From CAZWLD01 sp964634685 (GTDB lineage Bacteria > Bacillota_I > Bacilli_A > Acholeplasmatales > JAEDCM01): a stretch of DNA of 32,628 bases. Shown here in pieces: positions 8,740 to 15,574 of this stretch. The stretch's first letter is position 1. Each line of letters starts with the position of its first letter. The position numbers and the translations under genes are program-made. The stretch lies in NCBI GenBank assembly GCA_964634685.1, contig CAZWLD010000023.1:1-32628 (forward strand), given 5' to 3'. The notes beneath the pieces are model-generated. The model was not told where the DNA came from and searched no databases. It saw only the letters and a program-made list of their open reading frames with translations.

Positions 8740-8766
8740 GCGTAACAATTGTTACGCTATTTTTTT
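8740..8766. terminator. Bidirectional terminator between convergent genes
   Basis: GCGTAACAATTGTTACGC (8740-8757) is a perfect 18-bp palindrome with T-rich flanks (T7 on the + side). The stop codon of the leftward WYL gene (8752-8754) lies inside the stem, so ribosomes on that gene must open the hairpin to finish. Confidence 0.85.
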
Positions 8767-9774
8767 ATAGTTTTGAAGAGCCTTTTGATATTCTTGAATA
8801 AATCGATTTTGCAAAGAAGCAGGGCTTACGATTGTTACATTACTCCCAAATGTAAAGAAGTAGGCTCTTATTTGGTCTTCGGAACAGTAAAAGAAGTAGC
8901 TATCATTTTCTTTTTTTATCAATTTTGGACGGTTTGATACAATTTGTTTATACCACTTTTCGCCAAGAGTAGTTAATTTTATTTCAACATTGATTGCGGA
9001 GCTGGTGGAAAACTCAGGTCCATTTTCGATTGTGTTGTTGATAGTGCTGTTGATATTATTATCATAGATATAGATATCATTGAGAATAATGACATCCTCA
9101 ATTAGGCATAGACGGAAGCCTTTTATTGATTTCTCATCATTGATTCCAATTAAATAATTGTGGTTCTCATCAATTGTCTGCGCAAAGCGATAGGGAGAGA
9201 TGATTTCTTTATTGTCTTGGTATTTGATGAGGATTTTTTGTTTTCTTTCGATGGCTTTGGTAATTTTATCAAAGCTTTTTTTAAAGATAATTGTTTCTCT
9301 AATATCCTGGGATAAACGAGCGTATGAATCTAAAAGATTTCGAAAATAGGATGATACAGTGTCGTTGGGTAAAAAGGTATTATAATATATGGTTTCGAAT
9401 TCCTCTTGGTTAACTTTATTGATTTTAAAGGATATTTCCTTGGTTAGCTCATCTTTATAAATTTCATTAATTTTTTTAATGTATTCGAGATATTTAGCGT
9501 TAATGTTTTTCTCAATGGTATTTAGTTCCTTTGTTGAGACCTTATCCTTTATGGTGTTAAGAACGTAATTTGTAATCTTTTTATCAAAGTCAGTCATCAT
9601 TTGATTGATTTGATTATCATAGGTTTGATGATATGAGGCGAAGAGCTGATTGATGAATCCCCCTTTGTTTATTTTATCACCATTCTTATATTCAAAGACA
9701 ATCATATCATTAATTAAAGCCTCATAGGTAGATTTGGATAAGAGAACCTTTACTCGGTAATCATTATTGATCAT
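8752..9774 (-). CDS. WYL-domain regulator with N-terminal DNA-binding-like region (340 aa)
   Basis: The C-terminal half is a WYL ligand-sensing domain: IISPYRFAQTIDENHNYLIG matches the SPYR core with its following Tyr-Leu-Ile-Gly strand, and GFRLCLIEDV is the usual next strand. The last 60 residues (YFFTFGSNVTIVSPASLQNRF) match the WCX extension. The N-terminus (YRVKVLLSKSTYEALINDMI) has a ribbon-helix-helix look rather than a classic HTH, which is inference. The middle (about residues 60-135) is Lys/Glu-rich helix. WYL proteins bind nucleotides or nucleic acid and often regulate defence genes; this one is 6 kb from the CRISPR locus, so no link is shown. ATG 9774 has AGGAG about 9 nt upstream; the TTG six codons earlier overlaps that site. 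Confidence 0.8.
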   Translation of the reverse strand: MINNDYRVKVLLSKSTYEALINDMIVFEYKNGDKINKGGFINQLFASYHQTYDNQINQMMTDFDKKITNYVLNTIKDKVSTKELNTIEKNINAKYLEYIKKINEIYKDELTKEISFKINKVNQEEFETIYYNTFLPNDTVSSYFRNLLDSYARLSQDIRETIIFKKSFDKITKAIERKQKILIKYQDNKEIISPYRFAQTIDENHNYLIGINDEKSIKGFRLCLIEDVIILNDIYIYDNNINSTINNTIENGPEFSTSSAINVEIKLTTLGEKWYKQIVSNRPKLIKKENDSYFFYCSEDQIRAYFFTFGSNVTIVSPASLQNRFIQEYQKALQNYKKIA

Positions 9775-9796
9775 TTTAAACCACTCCTTCAATTTT

Positions 9797-9805
9797 ATTA
9801 TACCA
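9797..9805 (-). promoter_or_regulatory. Extended -10 promoter of the WYL gene
   Basis: On the - strand TGGTATAAT, a perfect extended -10. The predicted start leaves a leader of only about 15 nt before ATG 9774. Confidence 0.6.
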
Positions 9806-9818
9806 TCAGTAACAAAAA

Positions 9819-9882
9819 AGTGAACTTTATTTTTTTAGTGTTTTGTTTATTTAAGCCATTTTTTTTAATTTTTAGTGAACTT
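9819..9882. promoter_or_regulatory. Candidate operator pair between WYL and HTH genes
   Basis: The 9-mer AGTGAACTT occurs at 9819-9827 and again at 9874-9882, 55 bp apart in the same direction, in the divergent region. Each has the quasi-palindromic core AAGT-n2-ACTT in whole or part. The first copy lies about 15 bp upstream of the WYL -10 box. Both neighbours are likely DNA-binding proteins, so either could be the ligand. Confidence 0.35.
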
Positions 9883-9956
9883 ATAAATTGAGTTTTTGTG
9901 TATTTTTTAATTCATTTACATTTTGTATAATTATAAGTGTAAGGAGAGTGATTGAA

Positions 9957-10178
9957 ATGATGCACATCAATATGGAAAAAACTGGAAAAAACATTCAATC
10001 AATTATTAAACAAAATAATCATACTGTAAAGGATATTCAAAATTTGTTTAATTTTAATGGTCCTCAAGCTGTATATAAATGGCAACGTGGTGAGTGCCTT
10101 CCTGATATTGAAAAATTAATGATTATGGCAAGCTTGTTTAATATTCCGATGGAAAGCTTTATCATAATGGAAGAATAA
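9957..10178 (+). CDS. Small XRE-family HTH protein (73 aa)
   Basis: A single Cro/CI-type helix-turn-helix domain with almost nothing else: TGKNIQSIIKQNNHTVKDIQ (helices 1-2) followed by the recognition-helix region NGPQAVYKWQRGECLPDIEK, where KWxRGxxxPD is the usual XRE signature, then LMIMASLFNIPMESFI (helices 4-5). It is probably a cytoplasmic DNA-binding regulator. ATG 9957 follows AAGGAG (9941-9946) by 10 nt; ATG 9960 is an alternative. A TATAAT lies at 9926-9931. It is divergent from the WYL gene. Confidence 0.8.
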   Translation: MMHINMEKTGKNIQSIIKQNNHTVKDIQNLFNFNGPQAVYKWQRGECLPDIEKLMIMASLFNIPMESFIIMEE

Positions 10179-10223
10179 ATTATGCTTTAAAAGAGGTTTG
10201 GGAGATTGACATTTATTTATATA

Positions 10224-10251
10224 GCGATGCTTAATGGGCATTAAGAATCGC
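10224..10251 (+). other. Long hairpin between the HTH gene and its terminator
   Basis: GCGAT-g-CTTAATG / CATTAAG-a-ATCGC forms a 12-bp stem with one G/A mismatch and a minimal loop. It has no T run, so it is not itself a terminator. It would sit in the 3' UTR of the HTH mRNA, 8 bp before the terminator, and might stabilise the 3' end. Confidence 0.5.
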
Positions 10252-10258
10252 AAAAATT

Positions 10259-10287
10259 CATCATAGCTTCGGTTATGGTGTTTTTTT
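10259..10287 (+). terminator. Terminator of the HTH gene
   Basis: CATCATAGC / GTTATGGTG (9 bp with two G-T pairs) closed by a TTCG tetraloop, followed by seven T. Confidence 0.85.
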
Positions 10288-10288
10288 C

Positions 10289-10331
10289 TTCACATAATCT
10301 TCACGACTTTATTTGAAGAATTTAATATAAT
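10289..10331 (+). promoter_or_regulatory. PHO-box-like promoter of the PadR-VTC-DUF4956 unit
   Basis: TTCACA (10289-10294), 5 bp, TTCACG (10300-10305), then 20 bp and TATAAT (10326-10331). No -35 hexamer stands at the normal place (ACGACT), so the promoter looks activator-dependent. The 11-bp-spaced TTHACA-like repeats are the form of the PhoP box known in Bacillus. The same element recurs at 12152. Confidence 0.6.
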
Positions 10332-10355
10332 AGAGTTGTAAGGAGGAATTGATAT

Positions 10356-10655
10356 ATGGAGATTAAAAAGGAATTAATTAACATTATCGTTTTAGGTATT
10401 TTAGATAAAAAGGATTATACTTCGACTGATTTATATGATAAAATGCAGGAGATTGTGAATATAAGCGAGGGTTCATTGTTTAAGGTTATTAAATCTTTGG
10501 AGGATGTTAACCTTATAAATGGCTATCAGGTAAAGGATGGAGGCCATAATCGCAATATGTATCGTATCACTAGCCTTGGTCGAGTTCGTCTTGAGGATTT
10601 TGAGAAAGAATATGATATGGTAATAGAGGTTTACAAATATCTCAAGGAACTTTAA
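10356..10655 (+). CDS. PadR-family transcriptional regulator (99 aa)
   Basis: A short PadR protein: winged-helix core with ELINIIVLGILDKKDYTSTD (helix 1 and turn), LYDKMQEIVNISEGSLFKVI (helices 2-3, the usual 'xxxxGSLYxxLxxLE' region, here GSLFKVIKSLEDVNLI), and the wing NRNMYRITSLGRVRL, where YxITxxGRxxL is the PadR signature. Only a short C-terminal dimer helix follows. PadR genes are classically paired with HAAS/DUF1700 and DUF4097 genes, which are found here 2 kb downstream, with the VTC/DUF4956 pair between. AAGGAGG precedes ATG 10356. It probably controls one or both transcription units. Confidence 0.85.
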   Translation: MEIKKELINIIVLGILDKKDYTSTDLYDKMQEIVNISEGSLFKVIKSLEDVNLINGYQVKDGGHNRNMYRITSLGRVRLEDFEKEYDMVIEVYKYLKEL

Positions 10656-10710
10656 ATTTTCCTTACAATTTATTTAGATTTTATGTTAATATATTTGTGG
10701 AGGGATGGCT

Positions 10711-11427
10711 ATGGGCTTAAATTCATTCAAACGATATGAAAAGAAGTTTTTAGTTACAAAGGAACAATATGAATCATTAATGCCTGAGCTTTTAAAACAT
10801 ATGCGATATGATCGCTATTGCTTAGATGGAAAAGTATATCATATTCATAATGTTTATTATGATACTGTTGACAATGAGATAATCAGAAATTCCACGAACA
10901 AGCCACCCTTTAAGGAAAAGCTCCGTCTTCGAAGCTATTATGAAAATGTATCATCAAATGATTTGGTTTATTTGGAGATTAAGCGTAAATCGATGGGATT
11001 AGTGACGAAGAGACGAGTGGAGTTAACCTTAGATGAGGCAGATGCTTTTATTAATGAGGGGATAAGGCCACAAAGAGAGGATTACACCTCTAAACAAATT
11101 ATTAACGAAATAGGATATTTCTTAAGCCTTTATAAAGCAATTCCGATGGTTTATATTTCTTATGAAAGAATTGCCCTTTTTGGTAAGGATAATCCTGATT
11201 TTCGATTGACATTTGATCATCATATTATCACAAGAAGAGAAAATGTATCCTTGAGCTCATGTGTTTATGGTGAAGATATTTTAGGTGAGGATAATTATGT
11301 GATGGAAATTAAGATTGAGGGTGCTCTTCCTTTATGGCTAGCTCACCTTTTGTCATTTCATCAAATCTATCCAGTGTCATATTCAAAATATGGAGAAGAA
11401 TATAAAAGAGAGGTTAAAGCGGTATGA
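10711..11427 (+). CDS. VTC-domain (polyphosphate polymerase-like) protein (238 aa)
   Basis: This is a bacterial VTC domain, the tunnel-fold catalytic domain that in yeast Vtc4 makes polyphosphate from ATP. Visible tunnel motifs: RYEKKFLV at the N-terminus, KEKLRLRSYYE and VYLEIKRKSMGLVTKRR (basic strand residues that bind phosphate), MVYISYERIAL, FRLTFDHHI, YVMEIKIEG (acidic metal ligand) and YPVSYSKYG. Length fits a single VTC domain. No TM helix is present; the next gene, overlapping by 4 nt (ATGA), encodes the DUF4956 membrane partner usually found with bacterial VTC genes. ATG 10711 (MGLNS) is 7 nt after GGAGG; ATG 10705 is too close to it. Polymerase activity is inferred from family, not shown. 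Confidence 0.85.
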   Translation: MGLNSFKRYEKKFLVTKEQYESLMPELLKHMRYDRYCLDGKVYHIHNVYYDTVDNEIIRNSTNKPPFKEKLRLRSYYENVSSNDLVYLEIKRKSMGLVTKRRVELTLDEADAFINEGIRPQREDYTSKQIINEIGYFLSLYKAIPMVYISYERIALFGKDNPDFRLTFDHHIITRRENVSLSSCVYGEDILGEDNYVMEIKIEGALPLWLAHLLSFHQIYPVSYSKYGEEYKREVKAV

Positions 11428-12104
11428 TGTTAGATGTTTTTGATTCAGTGTTGAAATCGGGAATTAATATTTCCAATTTTTTGATTATTTTATTTTGTTC
11501 TTTAGCGATTGGTATTATCGTTAGCTTGGTTTATTTATTTACTCATCGTAAGGAGGTATATAATTATTCCATGCCAATTACTATTTTGATATTACCAATT
11601 TTAGTTTCGATGGTTTTAGCTTTGGTTGGAAGTAATGTCGCTGGAGCTTTTAGCTTAATGGGTGTTTTCTCCCTAATTCGTTTTCGTTCCGAACAAGGAA
11701 GCCTCAAGGATATTGCTTATCTCTTTATTGTTGTGGCCTCGGGTCTAGCGATGGGACTTGGATATATTACTTATGGTTTTATCGTATGTGGATTGTTATC
11801 ATTAGTATTAGTTATTTTATCAATTATGAAATATGGCGAGCCAAAAAAGAATTTAATGCGATTAAAAATTGTGGTTCCAGAGAGCTTAAGCTATGAGGAT
11901 GCTTTTGATGATATTTTGGATAAATATACAAAAAGCTATCGTTTGGAAAAGGTTCGAACAAGTGATTTTGGAACAATGTTTGAATTGAACTATACGATTC
12001 TTGTGAATGATAATTTTAATTCTCATGAGCTAATTGATGAAATTAGATGTCGTAATGGTAATTTAAATGTTACATTAAATATGCGTTATTTATTGCAGGA
12101 ATAA
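11424..12104 (+). CDS. DUF4956 membrane protein (226 aa)
   Basis: An integral membrane protein with about four TM helices in its first 135 residues: helix 1 (about 17-40), helix 2 (52-72), the conserved loop GAFSLMGVFSLIRFRSEQGS, then two further helices ending before KYGEPKK. A soluble C-terminal domain of about 85 residues follows. The Gly-rich loop with RFR and the pairing with a VTC gene mark the DUF4956 family. It may anchor the VTC enzyme or move its product, but that is not known. Start codons ATG 11424 and ATG 11427 are adjacent; the first overlaps the VTC stop, so translation is coupled. Confidence 0.85.
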   Translation: MMLDVFDSVLKSGINISNFLIILFCSLAIGIIVSLVYLFTHRKEVYNYSMPITILILPILVSMVLALVGSNVAGAFSLMGVFSLIRFRSEQGSLKDIAYLFIVVASGLAMGLGYITYGFIVCGLLSLVLVILSIMKYGEPKKNLMRLKIVVPESLSYEDAFDDILDKYTKSYRLEKVRTSDFGTMFELNYTILVNDNFNSHELIDEIRCRNGNLNVTLNMRYLLQE

Positions 12105-12127
12105 AATGCTGGCTTCAGCATTTTTTT
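12104..12127 (+). terminator. Terminator of the PadR-VTC-DUF4956 unit
   Basis: AAATGCTG/CAGCATTT with a GCTT loop, followed by T. It begins at the stop codon of the DUF4956 gene. Confidence 0.85.
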
Positions 12128-12151
12128 CTTGCACTTTTTTTCTACATCTTC

Positions 12152-12194
12152 TTCACATAATCTTCACGACTTTTTTTAGTCTTTTTTGTAAAAT
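12152..12194 (+). promoter_or_regulatory. PHO-box-like promoter of the HAAS-DUF4097 unit
   Basis: TTCACA (12152-12157), 5 bp, TTCACG (12163-12168), 20 bp and TAAAAT (12189-12194). The 25 bp around the two repeats are identical to those at 10286-10310, and the distance to the -10 is identical too. A weaker third unit, TCTACA, stands one 11-bp step upstream (12141-12146). The 180-nt leader that follows (to 12377) holds a hairpin ATTTTC-TTGA-GAAAAT at about 12296-12311 but no gene I can support. Confidence 0.6.
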
Positions 12195-12377
12195 ATATGT
12201 GAAAGGAATGATTGATTGGAGGTTACTGGTTTTAGAAGCAACTAAAGAATAATGATTGTATATTTAGTGCAGTTTATGGGTATTTCACACAGATGATTTT
12301 CTTGAGAAAATAGGCAGGAAAGTAATCTAAGAAAATTAAACTATAGAAATTAATGATTTAGTTAAGGAGTTGAAATT

Positions 12378-12953
12378 ATGAACAAAAGAGAGTTTTTAAA
12401 TGAACTTTCAAGGCAATTAGATGGCTATAATTATAAAAATGATTGCCTTGATTATTTTGATGAAATTATTTCTGATCGTATAAGTCGTGGGAAAAATGAA
12501 GAGCAGGTGATTAGTGAGCTTGGAGATATTAGTGTTATTGTGACTAAGGTCTTAGGCGGTAGGCCTGAAAAGAAGTTTTCTTATACGGAAAGAAGTGAAA
12601 AATCGCCTAATCAAAGGAAAATATGCGTGTGGAAGGTTGTCCTTGCTGTTCTTTTAGCTCCAACTATCCTCGGGACAGCCTTTGGAATCTTAGCTGGTGT
12701 TTTGGGCATTGTTGTTGGTTTGGTTGCCGGGGGTGCTTCCGGAGCTGTTGGCTGTATTGTTGTGGCGATTATGAATATAATTCACTACAGTGGGGCGTTA
12801 GCCTTAGCTCAAATTGGTGTTGCGTTAATGGGTATTGGTGTCTGCTCGCTAATGGCATTTGGGGGATTGTGTTTTGGTAAATTTGTCTGCAAGGGTCTAG
12901 AGAAGATTTTTGGATCATTTAAAGGAATAGGAGAGTGGTTCTATGAAGAGTAA
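12378..12953 (+). CDS. HAAS-domain (DUF1700-type) membrane protein (191 aa)
   Basis: The N-terminal 60 residues are a HAAS helical domain: MNKREFLNELSRQLDGY, then DCLDYFDEIISDRISRGKNEE and QVISELGDISVIVTKVLGG. This is the pattern of DUF1700 proteins, which pair with PadR regulators. From about residue 80 two or three Gly-rich TM helices follow (APTILGTAFGILAGVLGIVV, then ALALAQIGVALMGIGVCSLM). Such proteins are thought to sense or relay envelope state. It overlaps the next gene by 11 nt. AAGGAG lies before ATG 12378. Confidence 0.85.
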   Translation: MNKREFLNELSRQLDGYNYKNDCLDYFDEIISDRISRGKNEEQVISELGDISVIVTKVLGGRPEKKFSYTERSEKSPNQRKICVWKVVLAVLLAPTILGTAFGILAGVLGIVVGLVAGGASGAVGCIVVAIMNIIHYSGALALAQIGVALMGIGVCSLMAFGGLCFGKFVCKGLEKIFGSFKGIGEWFYEE

Positions 12954-13560
12954 AACTTTTGTAAAAATATCTGTTTCCTTTATTATAATAGGTTTAATTG
13001 TCTTTTTGATTGCTGGCTCAATGGTATCGTTTAATTTTGCTGGCGAGGCTGGTGAGAAGGTAGATATTACTTATGAGGTAACAGATACCATTAGCTTAGA
13101 TATTAAGGCCGCTAATGTTTCCTTTCAACCTACGGATTCTGATAAAATAACTATTAGCTATTATGACAAGTTTATTGATGTTAAAATGAATGATGGTGTC
13201 GTTTCTATTTCTGGTTCATCAATTAAAAATAATTGGTATAATGCTTTTCATTTTATTGGATATATTGCCAATAATGAGGTCGTTGTTTCGATTCCTAATA
13301 GTGTTTTGAATGTTTCTATAGATAGTAAGGCTTCCTGTGTTGTAATGAATGATTTTTCATTTAATTCCTTGGATGTCGATTTGAAGGCTTCAGCAATGGA
13401 GCTTAAGAGCAGTGTGTTATCATCAATGACAGTTACAAGTGCGGCATCGGCAATTTCAATCAATGCCTCAACAATCGATATTTTGAGTGGTAAAATTGAG
13501 GCTAGTGGCATTGATTATCATAATAGTAAGGTTAATGAAAACAATGTTGTGATGGGTTGA
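12943..13560 (+). CDS. DUF4097-type beta-repeat envelope protein (205 aa)
   Basis: One N-terminal TM or signal-anchor helix (about residues 8-28) is followed by a short beta-helix-like region with regularly spaced strands such as DTISLDIKAANVSFQPTDSD, VVSISGSSIK and SVLSSMTVTSAASAISINAS. This is the DUF4097 pattern, the usual third member of PadR-HAAS-DUF4097 modules. At 205 residues it is at the short end for the family. The gene ends in TGA inside its own terminator stem. Its start ATG overlaps the HAAS gene by 11 nt. Confidence 0.75.
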   Translation: MKSKTFVKISVSFIIIGLIVFLIAGSMVSFNFAGEAGEKVDITYEVTDTISLDIKAANVSFQPTDSDKITISYYDKFIDVKMNDGVVSISGSSIKNNWYNAFHFIGYIANNEVVVSIPNSVLNVSIDSKASCVVMNDFSFNSLDVDLKASAMELKSSVLSSMTVTSAASAISINASTIDILSGKIEASGIDYHNSKVNENNVVMG

Positions 13561-13580
13561 GATTCAACTCATCTTTTTCT
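13552..13580 (+). terminator. Terminator of the HAAS-DUF4097 unit
   Basis: ATGGGTTGA / TTCAACTCAT stem (9 bp, one G-T pair) followed by CTTTTTCTTTC. The DUF4097 stop codon is in the left arm. Confidence 0.75.
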
Positions 13581-13592
13581 TTCATTTATTTT

Positions 13593-13630
13593 TGAAAGCG
13601 CTTTTATTTTTGCTTGAATTATGATATTAT
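13593..13630 (+). promoter_or_regulatory. cre-like site overlapping an extended -10 promoter
   Basis: TGAAAGCGCTTTTA (13593-13606) fits the CcpA operator TGWAARCGYTWNCW with one mismatch. The extended -10 box TGATATTAT (13622-13630) follows, so the operator covers the place of the -35 box (about 13602-13607). This arrangement would give catabolite repression of the genes at 13654 and 14675. Confidence 0.6.
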
Positions 13631-13653
13631 ATTTATGGAGCGAGGTGTAATCG

Positions 13654-14673
13654 ATGCAGGATTTAGCAAGAAGAATTAATAAAGAGCTTGACATAATAAA
13701 ATTTGATTCATTATTTTCTGGCTTTGAAAGGCCAAGGTTTGCACTATATAATGATGGCTATCTTTATTATCCAGATAAGATTATGCCTTATAAAAAAGAA
13801 AAGAATACCTCAATTGTTGGTGAATTAGATTTAGAAGCTCCGCTTGCGATAAATGTATCAATGGTGGTTAAGCAGATGTTTTTAGATTTTTTGTCCTCTA
13901 ATTATCAAATGCATTTTCCGAATTATCTAAAGCTATTAGATTATCCTTTTAACTATTTAAATATCGATTATATGTGTTACGAGAAAAACCTTTTATTAAA
14001 GGGTTTTTTGACGAAAGACTTAAATGAAAAGCTAAATTATTTGCGAATGTTTATGAATGTCAGACATATAAGAAAGGATCTTATTGGTGATTTTATCAAA
14101 GAGGAATATAAAAACGAGACCATTAATGGTCTGTGTGAATTTATCTTTTATAAAGTATTAAAGCAACTAAGTCCACGTTTGGCTCATCAATATATTAATG
14201 AAGAAATTCATTCGATGAAAATATATTCGCGCGATTTTTTTGATTTGCAGCATCAAAATCATTTTGTTGGATGTATGTTAATGATAATGCTTGAGGATTT
14301 ACGAATTCGTTTTTCGGCTTTTGATTTGAAAAATCGAACGATTTTTGAAACAATTTTAGGCAAAGTAGAATATATTGAGGAGATGATTTCATATATTCCA
14401 ACTGAGGGCTTAATTGCGAATATTAAACGATATAATAATGAGATCAAGGAATGCTTTATGGATTTTTTCGCTTATAAAACGAAAAAAACGAGTGGGGATT
14501 TTAAAATTGTTGGGTTTGATCCTTTTCGGATGATGAAAAATGATAACCAAATATATCATCAAAATTTTGTCAAGCTTTTAGATAAATATGGTAAAATATA
14601 TTTTATAAATGGCCCCGTTATCACGCGTGGCAATGATGATGTGGTTACCTGTTATTTTGAAAGGATTGAATAA
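13654..14673 (+). CDS. Protein of unknown function (339 aa)
   Basis: No family recognised. A soluble, largely helical protein with no signal peptide or TM helix. It is rich in Tyr, Phe and Lys. Segments such as FYKVLKQLSPRLAHQYINEE and EEMISYIPTEGLIANIKRYN are amphipathic helices; no catalytic motif stands out. GAGCGAGGTG precedes ATG 13654. It is first in a two-gene unit with the YcxB-like gene (1-bp gap) behind the cre-like promoter. Confidence 0.75.
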   Translation: MQDLARRINKELDIIKFDSLFSGFERPRFALYNDGYLYYPDKIMPYKKEKNTSIVGELDLEAPLAINVSMVVKQMFLDFLSSNYQMHFPNYLKLLDYPFNYLNIDYMCYEKNLLLKGFLTKDLNEKLNYLRMFMNVRHIRKDLIGDFIKEEYKNETINGLCEFIFYKVLKQLSPRLAHQYINEEIHSMKIYSRDFFDLQHQNHFVGCMLMIMLEDLRIRFSAFDLKNRTIFETILGKVEYIEEMISYIPTEGLIANIKRYNNEIKECFMDFFAYKTKKTSGDFKIVGFDPFRMMKNDNQIYHQNFVKLLDKYGKIYFINGPVITRGNDDVVTCYFERIE

Positions 14674-14674
14674 T

Positions 14675-15466
14675 ATGTTTTATGGTACAGCAAAATATAC
14701 AAAGGAAATGTTAGAGGAATATTTGGCTCTTTTGAAAAAAAACAATATCACAGGAATTGTTTCATTAACGATTTTGTTATTTCTTTCAGTTATTGTTGGT
14801 GTATTTATTGATTCTTTAGCATTTTTTATAGCAGCTTTATTTGCCTTTGTCTTATTTTTAATAATCGTCGGTTCTGTCAGTGTTAAGAAGAATCTATATG
14901 CTTCCTTTGAAACAATGCATGAACCTGATGTTTTATTCGAATTTGATGATGATCAGATTAATATATCTCTTAAGAGTGAAATTATGGAATCAAAGGTGTC
15001 ATATAAATATAGTGATTTTGTCAACATCGTTGAGGGAAATACTGCAATGTATTTATTTATCGAGGGCAATCAGTTTTTTATTTTGGATAAGAGGATGATT
15101 AGTCGGGATAATTTAGATTGCGTTAGAAATCGAATATATCCGAGCCTAAGGATGTATAATTTTACGAAGATAAATCACAATAAGCCATTATCTCACTACA
15201 TAGAAAGCAGTAAAAACAGCACAAATAATTTAATTACGGTAGCCTTTTTTATTGTGCCAATCATTGTGTTTTGCTTATTGCTGGCTTCACCAATTGGAAG
15301 TAATTTCTTGGTAGTTGGTTTATTTTCGCCAATTGGAATCATTTCGATTGTTGGTTTATCCTATATGTATATTAAGACCAAAGACAAGGTTGATATAATA
15401 ATGTTAGTTTTTGAAATACTACTTACTTTAGTATGGTTTTTGTTTTTAGTTGCTGGATTGAAATAA
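14675..15466 (+). CDS. YcxB-like membrane protein (263 aa)
   Basis: Two TM helices near the N-terminus (about residues 27-72) are followed by a soluble domain with VLFEFDDDQINISLKS, SYKYSDFVNIVEGNTAMYLF and FFILDKRMI. The order 'F-DD-I-I-S ... Y-D-V-I-E ... LY ... FILDKR' is the YcxB-like signature. The C-terminus carries three more hydrophobic helices (about 175-260), which is longer than typical YcxB. ATG 14675 follows AAAGGA; a longer in-frame reading from 14609 would overlap the previous gene by 65 nt and lacks a ribosome site. Function unknown. Confidence 0.75.
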   Translation: MFYGTAKYTKEMLEEYLALLKKNNITGIVSLTILLFLSVIVGVFIDSLAFFIAALFAFVLFLIIVGSVSVKKNLYASFETMHEPDVLFEFDDDQINISLKSEIMESKVSYKYSDFVNIVEGNTAMYLFIEGNQFFILDKRMISRDNLDCVRNRIYPSLRMYNFTKINHNKPLSHYIESSKNSTNNLITVAFFIVPIIVFCLLLASPIGSNFLVVGLFSPIGIISIVGLSYMYIKTKDKVDIIMLVFEILLTLVWFLFLVAGLK

Positions 15467-15486
15467 GAGGAGAAATCCTCTTTTTT
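15466..15486 (+). terminator. Terminator before the CRISPR locus
   Basis: AGAGGA/TCCTCT with a GAAA loop and a T run. Confidence 0.85.
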
Positions 15487-15574
15487 GATTGAAAAGAAAT
15501 GAATATTTTCACATAAACTTGAAAATTATTACATTTTATTATATTATTAGATTAAGTAAAATAAAAAAAGATGT

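Noticed and set aside
12208..12252. A 14-codon leader peptide in the 180-nt leader of the HAAS gene
   Set aside because: The AAGGA before its ATG has no spacing, and nothing else supports translation.
12623..12880. A Cys/Trp-rich small open frame within the HAAS gene
   Set aside because: A shadow of the real frame in a Gly-rich region; no ribosome site of its own.
15508..15535. TTCACA-taaac-TTGAAA as a third PHO-box-like element before the CRISPR locus
   Set aside because: Only one hexamer fits; no -10 box at the right distance; expected by chance in such AT-rich sequence.
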